Shown here: piece by piece, positions 1-5,589 of the stretch
Numbering within the stretch: the first letter of the stretch is position 1
Layout of the letters: each line of letters begins with the position of its first letter
Source of the DNA: Demequinaceae bacterium
GTDB lineage: Bacteria; Actinomycetota; Actinomycetes; Actinomycetales; Demequinaceae
Length of the DNA stretch: 5,589 nt
Direction of reading: 5' to 3'
Assembly (NCBI GenBank): GCA_011524475.1
Contig: WTKG01000177.1
Span: 1 to 5,589, forward strand
Made by a program: the position numbers and the translations under genes
Notes under the pieces: generated by a model
Told to the model about the DNA's origin: nothing
What the model saw: the letters and a program-made list of their open reading frames with translations, nothing else
Databases searched by the model: none

Positions 1-621
1 GTCTTTCGTCATCCCTTTATTCGCCCGGTTGCGCTCTCGGCGGCGACATCTAACCTGTTCGGGGCTATCGGCTTCACGATGATGCCGGTATTGGTGTTGC
101 GTGAACTCGGCGCTGACACTCTGGTGTGGGGACTTTTTCTCAGTGCTGGTGCTGTGGGCGGGATCGTGGGCGCTTTTGCGGCTCCCGCGTTGGCGCGACG
201 TTTCGGGGACGGTCACGGCATCGGGGTGGCGTATCTGATTGAGATTATTGCGTTCGCTATGCCTATTGCGGTGTTCTATACGGATCGAATGACTGCATTC
301 GTGATTCTTTTCGTGAGCTCCTTTGTGGCGGTGTTTGGGATCGTTGCCTACAACATCCTCCAGGTGACTATGCGCCAACAACAATGTCCGCCACGAATGA
401 TCGGACGTATGACAGCGTCGCTTCGCACTCTTATCTGGGGAATTGGCCCGCTGGGGGCCCTTCTCAGTGGGATCATTGCCGAAACAGCGGGCCTTGCGAC
501 CGCCTTTTGGATCGCAGGAATAGGTAATGCTTTCGGAATTCTTTTCGTGATTTTTTCGCCGCTATGGAAAATGCGAGAGGTGCCTATAGTTCCTCCCGGC
601 CCATGGAAGCCAGAAGCCTGA
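1..621 (+). CDS. MFS transporter, DHA3/MFS_3-like exporter, C-terminal half (partial, start outside window)
   Basis: Frame 1 is open from the first base to TGA at 619-621, giving 206 residues. The ATG at 79 is internal: the codons before it already encode a family-like stretch (HPFIRPVALSAATSNLFGAI), so the true start lies left of the window. Six hydrophobic segments are visible at about residues 8-33, 41-62, 75-93, 98-122, 141-160 and 166-187, matching the C-terminal six of a 12-segment major facilitator protein. The loop RRFG after segment 2 and the GRMTASLRT stretch (135-143), followed by WGIGPLGALLSG, are typical of drug- or siderophore-exporting MFS members of the DHA3 type, located in the cytoplasmic membrane. 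The substrate cannot be read from the sequence. The adjacent iron operon makes a siderophore or metal link tempting, but the two converge and are not co-transcribed, so this is only a guess. The gene ends 3 bp from the convergent ATPase gene. Confidence 0.88.
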   Translation, partial: VFRHPFIRPVALSAATSNLFGAIGFTMMPVLVLRELGADTLVWGLFLSAGAVGGIVGAFAAPALARRFGDGHGIGVAYLIEIIAFAMPIAVFYTDRMTAFVILFVSSFVAVFGIVAYNILQVTMRQQQCPPRMIGRMTASLRTLIWGIGPLGALLSGIIAETAGLATAFWIAGIGNAFGILFVIFSPLWKMREVPIVPPGPWKPEA

Positions 622-624
622 ATG

Positions 625-1677
625 TTACGTGAACGCAATTCCTTCTGACGTCACAGTCACCACTACTTCAGAGTCTCGCGCCCACTGCTGATTGCCGAGC
701 ACACGAGACTGCACCGGTTCAGGGTGCCCGGGCAGGTCCAGGGTGACGAGGCAATCGTGACCAAAGTATTCGACGTCACGCACCAGGGCAGTGACTCCTG
801 TCGGGGCACGTTTTCCACGCGGATGCAGAGCCATTTGTTCGGGGCGTAGCACCACATCCACTGCGGCACCTTTCGCAGGGGTTTCAGTGCCGTGAACACG
901 AGCGGGAACGGTGCCTAGTGGGCATTCCACGGCTTTTCCATTCCACCGTCCGGCAAGCACTATTGCCCCTCCCACAAACTGTGCCACCCATCGTGAAGCG
1001 GGTTCTGTGTAGAGCTCCGCTGGGGTGCCTACCTGCATAAGGCGCCCGTTGTTCACCACAGCTACCTGGTCCGCGATGGAGAGGGCTTCGTCCTGGTCGT
1101 GTGTGACCAAGATCGCGGTGGCGCCGGCGTAACGCAGCACCCGGCGCACGTGTGCGCGAATCTCGGTGCGCAGGGATGCGTCGAGTGCAGAGAAAGGTTC
1201 GTCCAGCAACACCACGTCGGGGTCGGGGGCCAATGCGCGAGCCAAGGCCACGCGATGGCGTTGGCCGCCGGAGAGTTCCCCGGGGGAGCGATCGGCAAAG
1301 TCGGACATGTCTACCAGATCAAGCATCTGCGCTACCCGCGCGCTGTTCCTTTCCGTCCGCGGTAGGCCAAAGGCCACGTTTGCGCGCACGCTCAAATGAG
1401 GAAATAGTGCGGCGTCTTGAGGGACGAGCCCAATACGACGTTTCTCCGTAGGTACGTGGACCCGGGGGCCTGACACTGCCCTCCCGCCGAGCATTACTGC
1501 TCCGGCACGAGGTCGCACCAGTCCTGCAATGACTCGTAAGAGAGTAGATTTTCCTGAACCCGAGGGCCCCAAAATTGCGGCAAGGTCACCGTGGGGAATA
1601 GTCATAGTGATGCCGGATAAGACATCTTCTGAGCCTTCGTAACCGGCGACAATCTCCCGCAACAACACGTCACTCAT
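625..1677 (-). CDS. fbpC: Ferric iron ABC transporter ATP-binding protein, FbpC-like, with C-terminal TOBE domain
   Basis: This 350-residue protein is the energising subunit of the Fe(III) importer encoded by the two genes upstream and acts on the inner face of the membrane. All nucleotide-binding motifs are intact: Walker A GPSGSGKST (37-45), Q-loop glutamine Q87 in VPQDAALFPH, signature LSGGQ (135-139), Walker B VVLLDE (155-160, catalytic E160), D-loop SALD (163-166) and switch histidine H193 in VTHDQDEAL. Residues from about 235 to the end form a TOBE-type regulatory domain, seen from VLRPEQM (276-282) onward. Length and layout fit the FbpC/PotA/CysA class. The ATG overlaps the stop of the permease gene by 4 bp (ATGA, 1674-1677), which indicates translational coupling. 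It also has its own AAAGGGG ribosome site seven bases upstream (1685-1691). Polyamine, sulfate and thiamine ATPases look alike, so the iron assignment rests mainly on the neighbouring binding protein. Confidence 0.9.
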   Translation of the reverse strand: MSDVLLREIVAGYEGSEDVLSGITMTIPHGDLAAILGPSGSGKSTLLRVIAGLVRPRAGAVMLGGRAVSGPRVHVPTEKRRIGLVPQDAALFPHLSVRANVAFGLPRTERNSARVAQMLDLVDMSDFADRSPGELSGGQRHRVALARALAPDPDVVLLDEPFSALDASLRTEIRAHVRRVLRYAGATAILVTHDQDEALSIADQVAVVNNGRLMQVGTPAELYTEPASRWVAQFVGGAIVLAGRWNGKAVECPLGTVPARVHGTETPAKGAAVDVVLRPEQMALHPRGKRAPTGVTALVRDVEYFGHDCLVTLDLPGHPEPVQSRVLGNQQWARDSEVVVTVTSEGIAFT

Positions 1678-3281
1678 AACCGCGCCCCTTTACGTGGGGC
1701 GGTATGTGCCATCGCTTCCCGTGTCAGCAGCAAAGTCGGGATCGTGGCAGCCACGATCAATAACACAGCGTAGGGGGCGGCTGCGCTATAGGCGCTGGCT
1801 TCCGTGAGGCGCCACAGAGAGGTCGCCAAGGTGTCTGTTCCCGTGGGACGTAGCAGCAATGTGGCAGGAAGCTCCTTCATGGCAGTAAGGGCAACAAGAA
1901 GTGCTCCAGCCCCAATTCCGGGCCACGCAATGCGGGCGGTGACTCGTCTCCACACCCCCCACTGGGTTTCACCTAGGGTGCGCCCGACATCTTCTAATCC
2001 TGGTTCCACCTGTTCTATAGAAGAACGAACTGCGCCGAGCGCTTTGGGCAAGAAAAGTATTCCGTATGCGAAGGCAAGCATGAGTCCGGTCTGGTAAAGC
2101 GCGGGCACTACCGCCAACGAAAAAAACACAAGGGCGAGGCCCACCACGATTCCGGGCAATGCAAGCCCCAAATAACTGACGGATTCGGCAAGGCGTGCAA
2201 GCGCGCCACCTACGCGTGCGGCGAAGAGTCCGATAGGGAAGGAGAGCGTAAGTGCGATGGCTGCCCCTGCGCCGGCAAGCATCACTGTGGCTCCGAGGTC
2301 AGCGGCAAGATCGGCGGCGGTCACTGCAATAGCCCCCTCGACTCGCAGTCCTAGGTATCGCACCAAAGTAGCCAGCGGCACTCCGAGCGAAAGAACGGCA
2401 ATGCTTGCCAACCCCGTATGGGCCAGGATTGCGCCACGTCCCAGGGGAGTGGGAACGACCGGGGTGCGGGTGGTGACAGTGCTCCCGAAGCGTGTGTGCG
2501 CCCCACGCGCGCGCCGTTCCGCATACACAAGTGCGATGCCTAGGACGGCTAAAAGAACGGAAAGCGTTGCCGCCAAAGTACGGTCAAAAAGCGAGCTGTA
2601 GGCCGTGTGAATGGCCCATGTAAAGGCATCAAATCGCATGAGCGCAACGGCTCCGAAGTCACTTAAGACATACAAAGAGACAAGGAGTGTGCCGGCGAGC
2701 GCGGCGGGACGCACCTGGGGCCAGGTGGCGGCCATAAACGCAGCGATGCGGGATTTCCCGAGAGTGCGGGCGACGTCCTCGGCGCCACTGTTTGATTGCC
2801 GCAAGGCCGCCACGGTGGGAAGAGTGACGAGGGGAATGTTGCATACAGTGAGAACCAACCAGGCTCCCCAGAATCCGCGCAACGGTGTGGTGGCCACCCA
2901 GCCGAACGCCGCCACATACGACGGGATAGCTAAAGGTAGTGAGGAAATAACCAGCCACGCGCGGCGTCCGGCAAGATCAGAACGAGTGACCAGCCATGCG
3001 ATTGTCACCCCGATGACCAGGCTTGCTGCCGCGACAGACACCACCAACCCAACGGTGTTGAAGAGTAGTTCTAGCGTGCGGCCACGTGCCACAAGTTCAG
3101 ACACGACTGTGGGGTTGGCGGCGGACACTCTGACGAGCAGGTAGACGAGTGGGATTGCGGCCAAGGCTGCCGCAAAGAGGGCTCCCAGCGCGAGAACGTA
3201 GTGGCTTACCGGGCGTCGCGTAGCGCGATGCGAGCCGAACGTGTACTCGGCATCTTCGGTATGCGTGGCGCTACGCAGCAT
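1674..3281 (-). CDS. fbpB: Ferric iron ABC transporter permease, fused two-domain FbpB-like
   Basis: At 535 residues this is twice the size of a single ABC permease domain. It carries two homologous halves, so one chain can form the whole membrane channel. About twelve hydrophobic segments can be drawn, six per half, separated by a polar linker around residues 255-280. Each half has the cytoplasmic EAA-type coupling loop that docks with the ATPase: EDVARTLGKSR with following WPQVRPA (168-192) and EDVGRTLGETQ with following WPGI (430-456). ALPGIVVGLALVFF (374-387) is characteristic of the FbpB/ThiP group of binding-protein-dependent permeases. The gene starts 5 bp after the stop of the binding-protein gene. 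No strong Shine-Dalgarno sequence precedes the ATG at 3281, so translation probably depends on ribosomes finishing fbpA. A slightly later start in the polar N-terminal 25 residues is possible. It ends in a 4 bp overlap with the ATPase gene. Thiamine permeases are the main alternative; the binding protein argues for iron. Confidence 0.92.
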   Translation of the reverse strand: MLRSATHTEDAEYTFGSHRATRRPVSHYVLALGALFAAALAAIPLVYLLVRVSAANPTVVSELVARGRTLELLFNTVGLVVSVAAASLVIGVTIAWLVTRSDLAGRRAWLVISSLPLAIPSYVAAFGWVATTPLRGFWGAWLVLTVCNIPLVTLPTVAALRQSNSGAEDVARTLGKSRIAAFMAATWPQVRPAALAGTLLVSLYVLSDFGAVALMRFDAFTWAIHTAYSSLFDRTLAATLSVLLAVLGIALVYAERRARGAHTRFGSTVTTRTPVVPTPLGRGAILAHTGLASIAVLSLGVPLATLVRYLGLRVEGAIAVTAADLAADLGATVMLAGAGAAIALTLSFPIGLFAARVGGALARLAESVSYLGLALPGIVVGLALVFFSLAVVPALYQTGLMLAFAYGILFLPKALGAVRSSIEQVEPGLEDVGRTLGETQWGVWRRVTARIAWPGIGAGALLVALTAMKELPATLLLRPTGTDTLATSLWRLTEASAYSAAAPYAVLLIVAATIPTLLLTREAMAHTAPRKGARL

Positions 3282-3286
3282 TGCAG

Positions 3287-4318
3287 TTACAACAGTCCCA
3301 CTTCAGCGAGGAGGGCGGTGGTGTCAGCCAGAGAATCCAAGTCGGAAAGATCCAGTTCCGGATTGGTGAGACTGCCCAGGCCGGGAAGGCCGGTGGGGCT
3401 TTCCACATCGCCTGCCAGTGGATACTCGAACGTGTTGTCGACAAAGTACTGCTGGCCTTCGTCGGATATCAGATATTCGATGAATTCCAGTGCGTCCGCA
3501 TCGCTGGCGGCAGGAGCAAGGAGCCCAGCTCCCGTCACGTTCACAATGGAGCCAGCGTCCCCTGCCTCCAGGAAAGAGAGTTGCGCACGGGAGTTTTCGG
3601 CCCCAATTTCAGCTGTGAGGCGATACCAGTAGTAGTGATTAATGAGACCCAGATCTATTTCTCCGGCGTTGACCGCATCACGAATGGGGGTGTTCTTGGG
3701 ATAGATCTGCACGTCGTTGGCGACCATGGCCTCGAGCCATGCGCGTGCCGCATCTTCTCCTTCGAGGACTCTGAGAGCGGTCACAAATGCTTGAAAGGAC
3801 GAGTTTGTGGGGGCGATCCCGACTTGGCCTGACCAACGTGGGTCGGTGAGGTCATGAATCGAGGTGGGCAGTTCGTCTGCCGTGAGTTCTTCTGCGTCAT
3901 AGACCACGACGCGTGCACGGCCGGTGACTCCTACCCAGGTGCCGTCTTGCGAGGTGAAGCCAGCATCTACGGCTCCGGTGACGGATTCAGGCAAGGTGAC
4001 GAAAGCGCCTTCTTTCGACACCGCTCCTAGGGCGCCGGCGTCTTGAGAAAAGAACACGTCGGCTGGGGTCGCGTCGCCTTCTTCCAGGAGTAGGGCGGCT
4101 AATTCAGTGGACCCCGCATACCGCACCTCTACGGTGATCCCGGTGGCATCCTCAAATTGGGTGATGAGGGGGGCCACAAGTTCTTCGCTACGACCTGAAT
4201 ACACCACTAGCGTGCCATCTGATTCGGCTTCGCTCGTGGGTGTTTCTGATGCTGGGCTAGAGCAGGCAACCAAGGTGGTGGCGGCAAGGGCGACTACTGC
4301 GCTGGTGCGCATAAACAT
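3287..4318 (-). CDS. fbpA: Iron(III)-binding lipoprotein of ABC importer, FbpA-like
   Basis: This 343-residue extracytoplasmic lipoprotein delivers Fe(III) to the FbpB/FbpC pair encoded downstream. The ATG at 4318 is chosen because AAGGAG (4328-4333) lies nine bases upstream and because it gives a clean lipoprotein signal: a short basic start, a hydrophobic run and lipobox LVAC with C19 as the lipidated cysteine. A longer reading frame to 4360 adds 14 polar residues and has no ribosome site. A low-complexity S/T/E linker (20-34) leads into the domain starting LVVYSGRSEEL (37-47). Other family marks are PADVFFSQDAGALG (85-98), GRARVVVYD (133-141), PTNSSFQAF (170-178), YPKNT (206-210), NHYYWYRL (227-234) and FEYPLAGDV (297-305). 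From family knowledge, Y229 and Y230 match the paired iron-binding tyrosines and Y140 a third tyrosine used in some members. The His and Glu ligands of Neisseria FbpA appear replaced by S44 and Q92. First gene of the operon. Confidence 0.93.
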   Translation of the reverse strand: MFMRTSAVVALAATTLVACSSPASETPTSEAESDGTLVVYSGRSEELVAPLITQFEDATGITVEVRYAGSTELAALLLEEGDATPADVFFSQDAGALGAVSKEGAFVTLPESVTGAVDAGFTSQDGTWVGVTGRARVVVYDAEELTADELPTSIHDLTDPRWSGQVGIAPTNSSFQAFVTALRVLEGEDAARAWLEAMVANDVQIYPKNTPIRDAVNAGEIDLGLINHYYWYRLTAEIGAENSRAQLSFLEAGDAGSIVNVTGAGLLAPAASDADALEFIEYLISDEGQQYFVDNTFEYPLAGDVESPTGLPGLGSLTNPELDLSDLDSLADTTALLAEVGLL

Positions 4319-4327
4319 TCTGAGTTT

Positions 4328-4333
4328 CTCCTT
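4328..4333 (-). promoter_or_regulatory. Shine-Dalgarno site of fbpA (AAGGAG), which decides its start
   Basis: On the minus strand AAGGAG sits nine bases before the ATG at 4318. It is the only strong ribosome site near the candidate starts, so it fixes the translation start and rejects the upstream in-frame ATG at 4360. It is embedded in the octamer CGAAGGAG, which has an exact complement upstream in the leader (4360-4367). Confidence 0.85.
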
Positions 4334-4367
4334 CGAGGTGGGCCGCAGATCTGCGACCACGAAGGAG
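4328..4367 (-). promoter_or_regulatory. Leader inverted repeat / possible hairpin that buries the fbpA ribosome binding site
   Basis: Read on the minus strand, CTCCTTCG (4367-4360) is the exact reverse complement of CGAAGGAG (4335-4328), the octamer that contains the fbpA Shine-Dalgarno sequence. Between them is a second stem, GGTCGCA (4358-4352) pairing with TGCGGCC (4347-4341) with one T-G wobble and a GATC loop (4351-4348). One base on one side and five on the other form an internal loop between the stems. If transcribed whole, the RNA would fold into a 15 bp two-part hairpin with the ribosome site fully paired, a layout used by translational switches and thermosensors. The pairing is seen directly; the regulatory role is inference. 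It requires a transcription start upstream of 4367, whereas the best promoter guess places the start near 4360, which would leave only the inner stem at the 5' end of the mRNA. It could also be a DNA operator. Confidence 0.5.
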
Positions 4368-4394
4368 CCTAAACCGAATTACGAAACATTGCAA
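4366..4394 (-). promoter_or_regulatory. Candidate sigma-70-type promoter for the iron operon
   Basis: On the minus strand TTGCAA (4394-4389, four of six matches to the -35 consensus) is followed after 17 bases by TAGGCT (4371-4366), which keeps the T, A and final T that matter most in actinobacterial -10 boxes. The predicted start is near 4359-4360, leaving a leader of about 40 bases. The match is modest and other placements are possible, for example a -10 at TAATTC (4381-4376) with a poor -35. Support comes from position: the -35 lies exactly in the centre of the 13+13 bp inverted repeat, as expected for a repressor-controlled promoter. Confidence 0.35.
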
Positions 4395-4407
4395 TTTCGT
4401 AATTCGG
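4374..4407. promoter_or_regulatory. Perfect 13+13 bp inverted repeat, candidate operator of the fbpABC-like operon
   Basis: CCGAATTACGAAA (4374-4386) and its exact reverse complement TTTCGTAATTCGG (4395-4407) flank an 8-base centre, CATTGCAA. It lies between the stop of the membrane-protein gene at 4428 and the start of the iron-binding lipoprotein at 4318, and covers the proposed -35 and much of the spacer. A dimeric regulator bound here would block or control transcription of the iron operon. It does not resemble the DtxR/IdeR box (TTAGGTTAGSCTAACCTAA) or a Fur box as I know them, so the regulator is unknown. The alternative is an intrinsic terminator for the upstream gene. That is less attractive because the stem is AT-rich (5 GC of 13) and only three T follow it on the minus strand. 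Both roles could coexist. Confidence 0.6.
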
Positions 4408-4427
4408 CGACTGCGGATGCGATGCCT

Positions 4428-5249
4428 CTAGGGCTCGATTACGACAGGGCCGTTTTCCCGCTCCGCGCGCACCTCGGCAACGATGTCGTCAATGTTTTCT
4501 GGGATCTCAAATCCGCAGTCACCCAACTCGTCCTCAATCTCAAGGGTGAGGCCTTCCATGCCTTCTGCGCGGGCCTGCGCCACTGTGCCTGCGTAGATTT
4601 GGCCGTCTTCGGATTCGATGTTCACGTCGTCCGCCTCAGCGCACAGGTGATAGACACTGCCATTCAGCACCCAGAAGACCTGGTCCTGACCCGTGAGAGC
4701 AATGATCCGCTCCGATTCCACTGGGTATTGCGCCAGATTCTCTGTGTTCTCTTCCACGGAAGGAGGGTTCCAGGAGATGCCGAGAAGGACTGCCACCACC
4801 ATTAAGACGCCACCGACTGCGCCGGCAATAGTTTTGTCGCGCCCCGACATGTCTTTGTTTGCCAAGATGATCACGATTAACGGCAAGAAGGCAATCAGAG
4901 TGACGATGGCACCCAGCTGGTTCTGTACAAAGAATTTAAAGGCGTCTTTTCGTGAAGCAGGGTCGTGTTGATTCGCGCGCTTCCACAGTTGAGAACCCAG
5001 AATCGCCAGGATTGCAATGACCACCAGCGCGCCTACGAGAATCCACACATTGAAATCAAGGTCTATGAAGAAGGTGTCCGGCGACATGAGCCACCAGATG
5101 GCGATGCCTTCGAGTGCAATGGCGACGAGCCACGACACCCATGCCCACACCCTCAGTGTTCCGGCCGCGCTCTTCGCCTCAGCGGAGGCTTCCCACTTCT
5201 TTCCGGCAGCAGGCTTGGCCTGAGATTTGACGACCTTCTTCTTTGCCAC
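4428..5249 (-). CDS. Conserved-type hypothetical membrane protein, four membrane segments and C-terminal extracytoplasmic domain
   Basis: This 273-residue protein has a function I do not recognise. It begins with GTG at 5249, supported by AAGGAG six bases upstream (5256-5261). The first 30 residues are strongly basic and alanine-rich (MAKKKVVKSQAKP) and should be cytoplasmic. Hydrophobic segments lie at about 31-54, 67-88, 111-130 and 140-159. The remaining 114 residues are soluble and acidic, starting at NPPSVEENTE, and given an even number of segments and a basic N-terminus they should fold back to the cytoplasmic side; a fifth re-entrant segment or different topology would put them outside. 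This tail has two cysteines (C203 in SVYHLC, C245 in GDCGFEIP) that could pair if exported. VFWVLNGSVYHLC and TVAQARAEG look like conserved blocks I associate with actinobacterial membrane proteins of unknown role. The 109 bp gap and control region before fbpA suggest a separate transcription unit, so an iron role is not implied. Confidence 0.8.
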   Translation of the reverse strand: MAKKKVVKSQAKPAAGKKWEASAEAKSAAGTLRVWAWVSWLVAIALEGIAIWWLMSPDTFFIDLDFNVWILVGALVVIAILAILGSQLWKRANQHDPASRKDAFKFFVQNQLGAIVTLIAFLPLIVIILANKDMSGRDKTIAGAVGGVLMVVAVLLGISWNPPSVEENTENLAQYPVESERIIALTGQDQVFWVLNGSVYHLCAEADDVNIESEDGQIYAGTVAQARAEGMEGLTLEIEDELGDCGFEIPENIDDIVAEVRAERENGPVVIEP

Positions 5250-5255
5250 AACGTT

Positions 5256-5261
5256 CTCCTT
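5256..5261 (-). promoter_or_regulatory. Shine-Dalgarno site supporting the GTG start of the membrane protein
   Basis: AAGGAG on the minus strand ends six bases before GTG at 5249. There is no ATG in a suitable place, so this site decides the non-ATG start. Confidence 0.8.
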
Positions 5262-5301
5262 GGCTGGCTATATGAAACTGGCGGCGTGTCGCCACTCTTA
5301 C

Positions 5302-5320
5302 GTGGCCGTATCGTGGCCAC
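5302..5320. other. Small inverted repeat in the gap between the glycosyltransferase and membrane-protein genes
   Basis: GTGGCC (5302-5307) and GGCCAC (5315-5320) form a six-base GC-rich stem with a seven-base loop in the 99 bp gap 5250-5348. No T-run follows on the minus strand, so it is a weak terminator at best for the glycosyltransferase gene. An overlapping alternative pairing, CGTG (5312-5315) with CACG (5320-5323), is also possible. I see no convincing promoter in this gap, although one for the membrane-protein gene is expected here. Confidence 0.25.
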
Positions 5321-5348
5321 ACGGAAATAAGGGTAGCGGACGAATCCG

Positions 5349-5589
5349 TTACGAACCGTCTTGACTATGCAGGGCCAAAAACCCGTCCACCGTCGCTGAC
5401 CACGGAAATTCTTCTGCCCGGGCGCGGGCTTTTATTCGTCTGGTTGTGGCGTTCATGGCGAGCACTTTTTCGATAGCGTCAGCGAAGCCTTCCGCAGTAG
5501 GCTCCGCTGCTGCGCCGGCAGAGCCGATTACTTCTGGCAAGGCGCTGCGGCTGTTCCCAACGGTGCGTGTCTTTACCTCAGATGCCTTG
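5349..5589 (-). CDS. Probable family-4 (GT-B) glycosyltransferase, C-terminal fragment (start outside window)
   Basis: The frame is open from the right edge to TAA at 5349-5351, giving 79 residues. The codon at 5540 is TTG within the block SALPEVIGSAG and is not a start; 16 further in-frame codons run to the edge without a stop. The sequence TRTVGNSRSALPEVIGSAG, followed by AAAEPTAEGFADAIEKVL and then RARAEEFPWSATVDGFLALH, matches the end of retaining GT4 glycosyltransferases: the nucleotide-sugar-binding strand and helix, the 'xxDP-x-ALAxAI' helix and the final 'F-W-xxxxxxxLxLY' helix. Such enzymes transfer sugars from nucleotide donors to lipids or polymers of the cell envelope on the cytoplasmic side. 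Donor and acceptor cannot be inferred, because the acceptor domain and most of the donor site are off the window. It is followed on the same strand, after 99 bp, by the membrane-protein gene; joint transcription is possible. Confidence 0.65.
   Translation of the reverse strand, partial: KASEVKTRTVGNSRSALPEVIGSAGAAAEPTAEGFADAIEKVLAMNATTRRIKARARAEEFPWSATVDGFLALHSQDGS

Noticed and set aside
646..653. Palindrome TGACGTCA near the convergent gene ends
   Set aside because: It is only 8 bp, lies within the ATPase coding region and has no T-run, so it is not a terminator or a credible operator.
2611..3832. Long plus-strand reading frames opposite the permease and binding-protein genes (177 and 183 residues)
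   Set aside because: They are antisense to strongly supported genes and have low-complexity or arginine/serine-rich composition with no recognisable domain or ribosome site. They arise from GC-rich codon bias.
4319..4360. Upstream ATG at 4360 as start of the iron-binding protein
   Set aside because: It adds a polar 14-residue N-terminus before the signal peptide and lacks a ribosome site. The ATG at 4318 has AAGGAG at ideal spacing and gives a normal lipoprotein signal.
4366..4385. DtxR/IdeR iron box around TTAGGCT on the minus strand
   Set aside because: Only the 7-base core matches; neither flank fits the 19 bp consensus, and there is no symmetry about that core.
5341..5358. Possible second half-site (TTACGAA, 5349-5355) of the 4374-4407 operator
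   Set aside because: It is a single 7-base match overlapping the glycosyltransferase stop codon without a good mirrored arm, so chance is a sufficient explanation.
5349..5540. A small complete 63-residue gene starting at 5540
   Set aside because: The start would be a TTG inside a conserved SALPEV block. The frame stays open to the right edge with family-like sequence, so it is the end of a longer glycosyltransferase gene.

Overview
The window is a 5.6 kb piece of a GC-rich bacterial chromosome. The short operon spacing, GTG start, strong AAGGAG ribosome sites and protein style suggest an actinomycete, perhaps a relative of Actinomycetaceae. That placement is inference from overall character; no marker gene is present.

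Layout from left to right. Positions 1-621 (+) hold the C-terminal half (six membrane segments) of a major facilitator exporter that begins outside the window. Converging on it from the right is a three-gene minus-strand operon for ferric iron import. Read in the direction of transcription, it consists of a periplasmic-type iron-binding lipoprotein (fbpA-like, 4318 down to 3287), a double-length fused permease (fbpB-like, 3281 down to 1674) and an ATPase with a regulatory C-terminal domain (fbpC-like, 1677 down to 625). The genes are separated by 5 bp and overlapped by 4 bp, so they are almost certainly co-transcribed and translationally coupled. The lipoprotein captures Fe(III), the 12-segment permease forms the channel alone as an internal two-domain fusion, and the ATPase drives transport.

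Upstream of the operon, 4319-4427 is a compact control region. It contains a perfect 13+13 bp inverted repeat that covers a plausible -35 element, followed by a second, nested inverted repeat. One arm of this second repeat is the fbpA Shine-Dalgarno sequence itself. It may therefore be controlled at both transcription and translation. This region is the most interesting part of the window.

Further right, 4428-5249 (-) encodes a four-segment membrane protein of unrecognised function with an extracytoplasmic C-terminal domain. A 99 bp gap follows, and then the last 79 codons of a probable family-4 glycosyltransferase (-), whose start lies beyond the right edge. The window looks like ordinary chromosomal territory: no mobile element, RNA gene or CRISPR array was seen.
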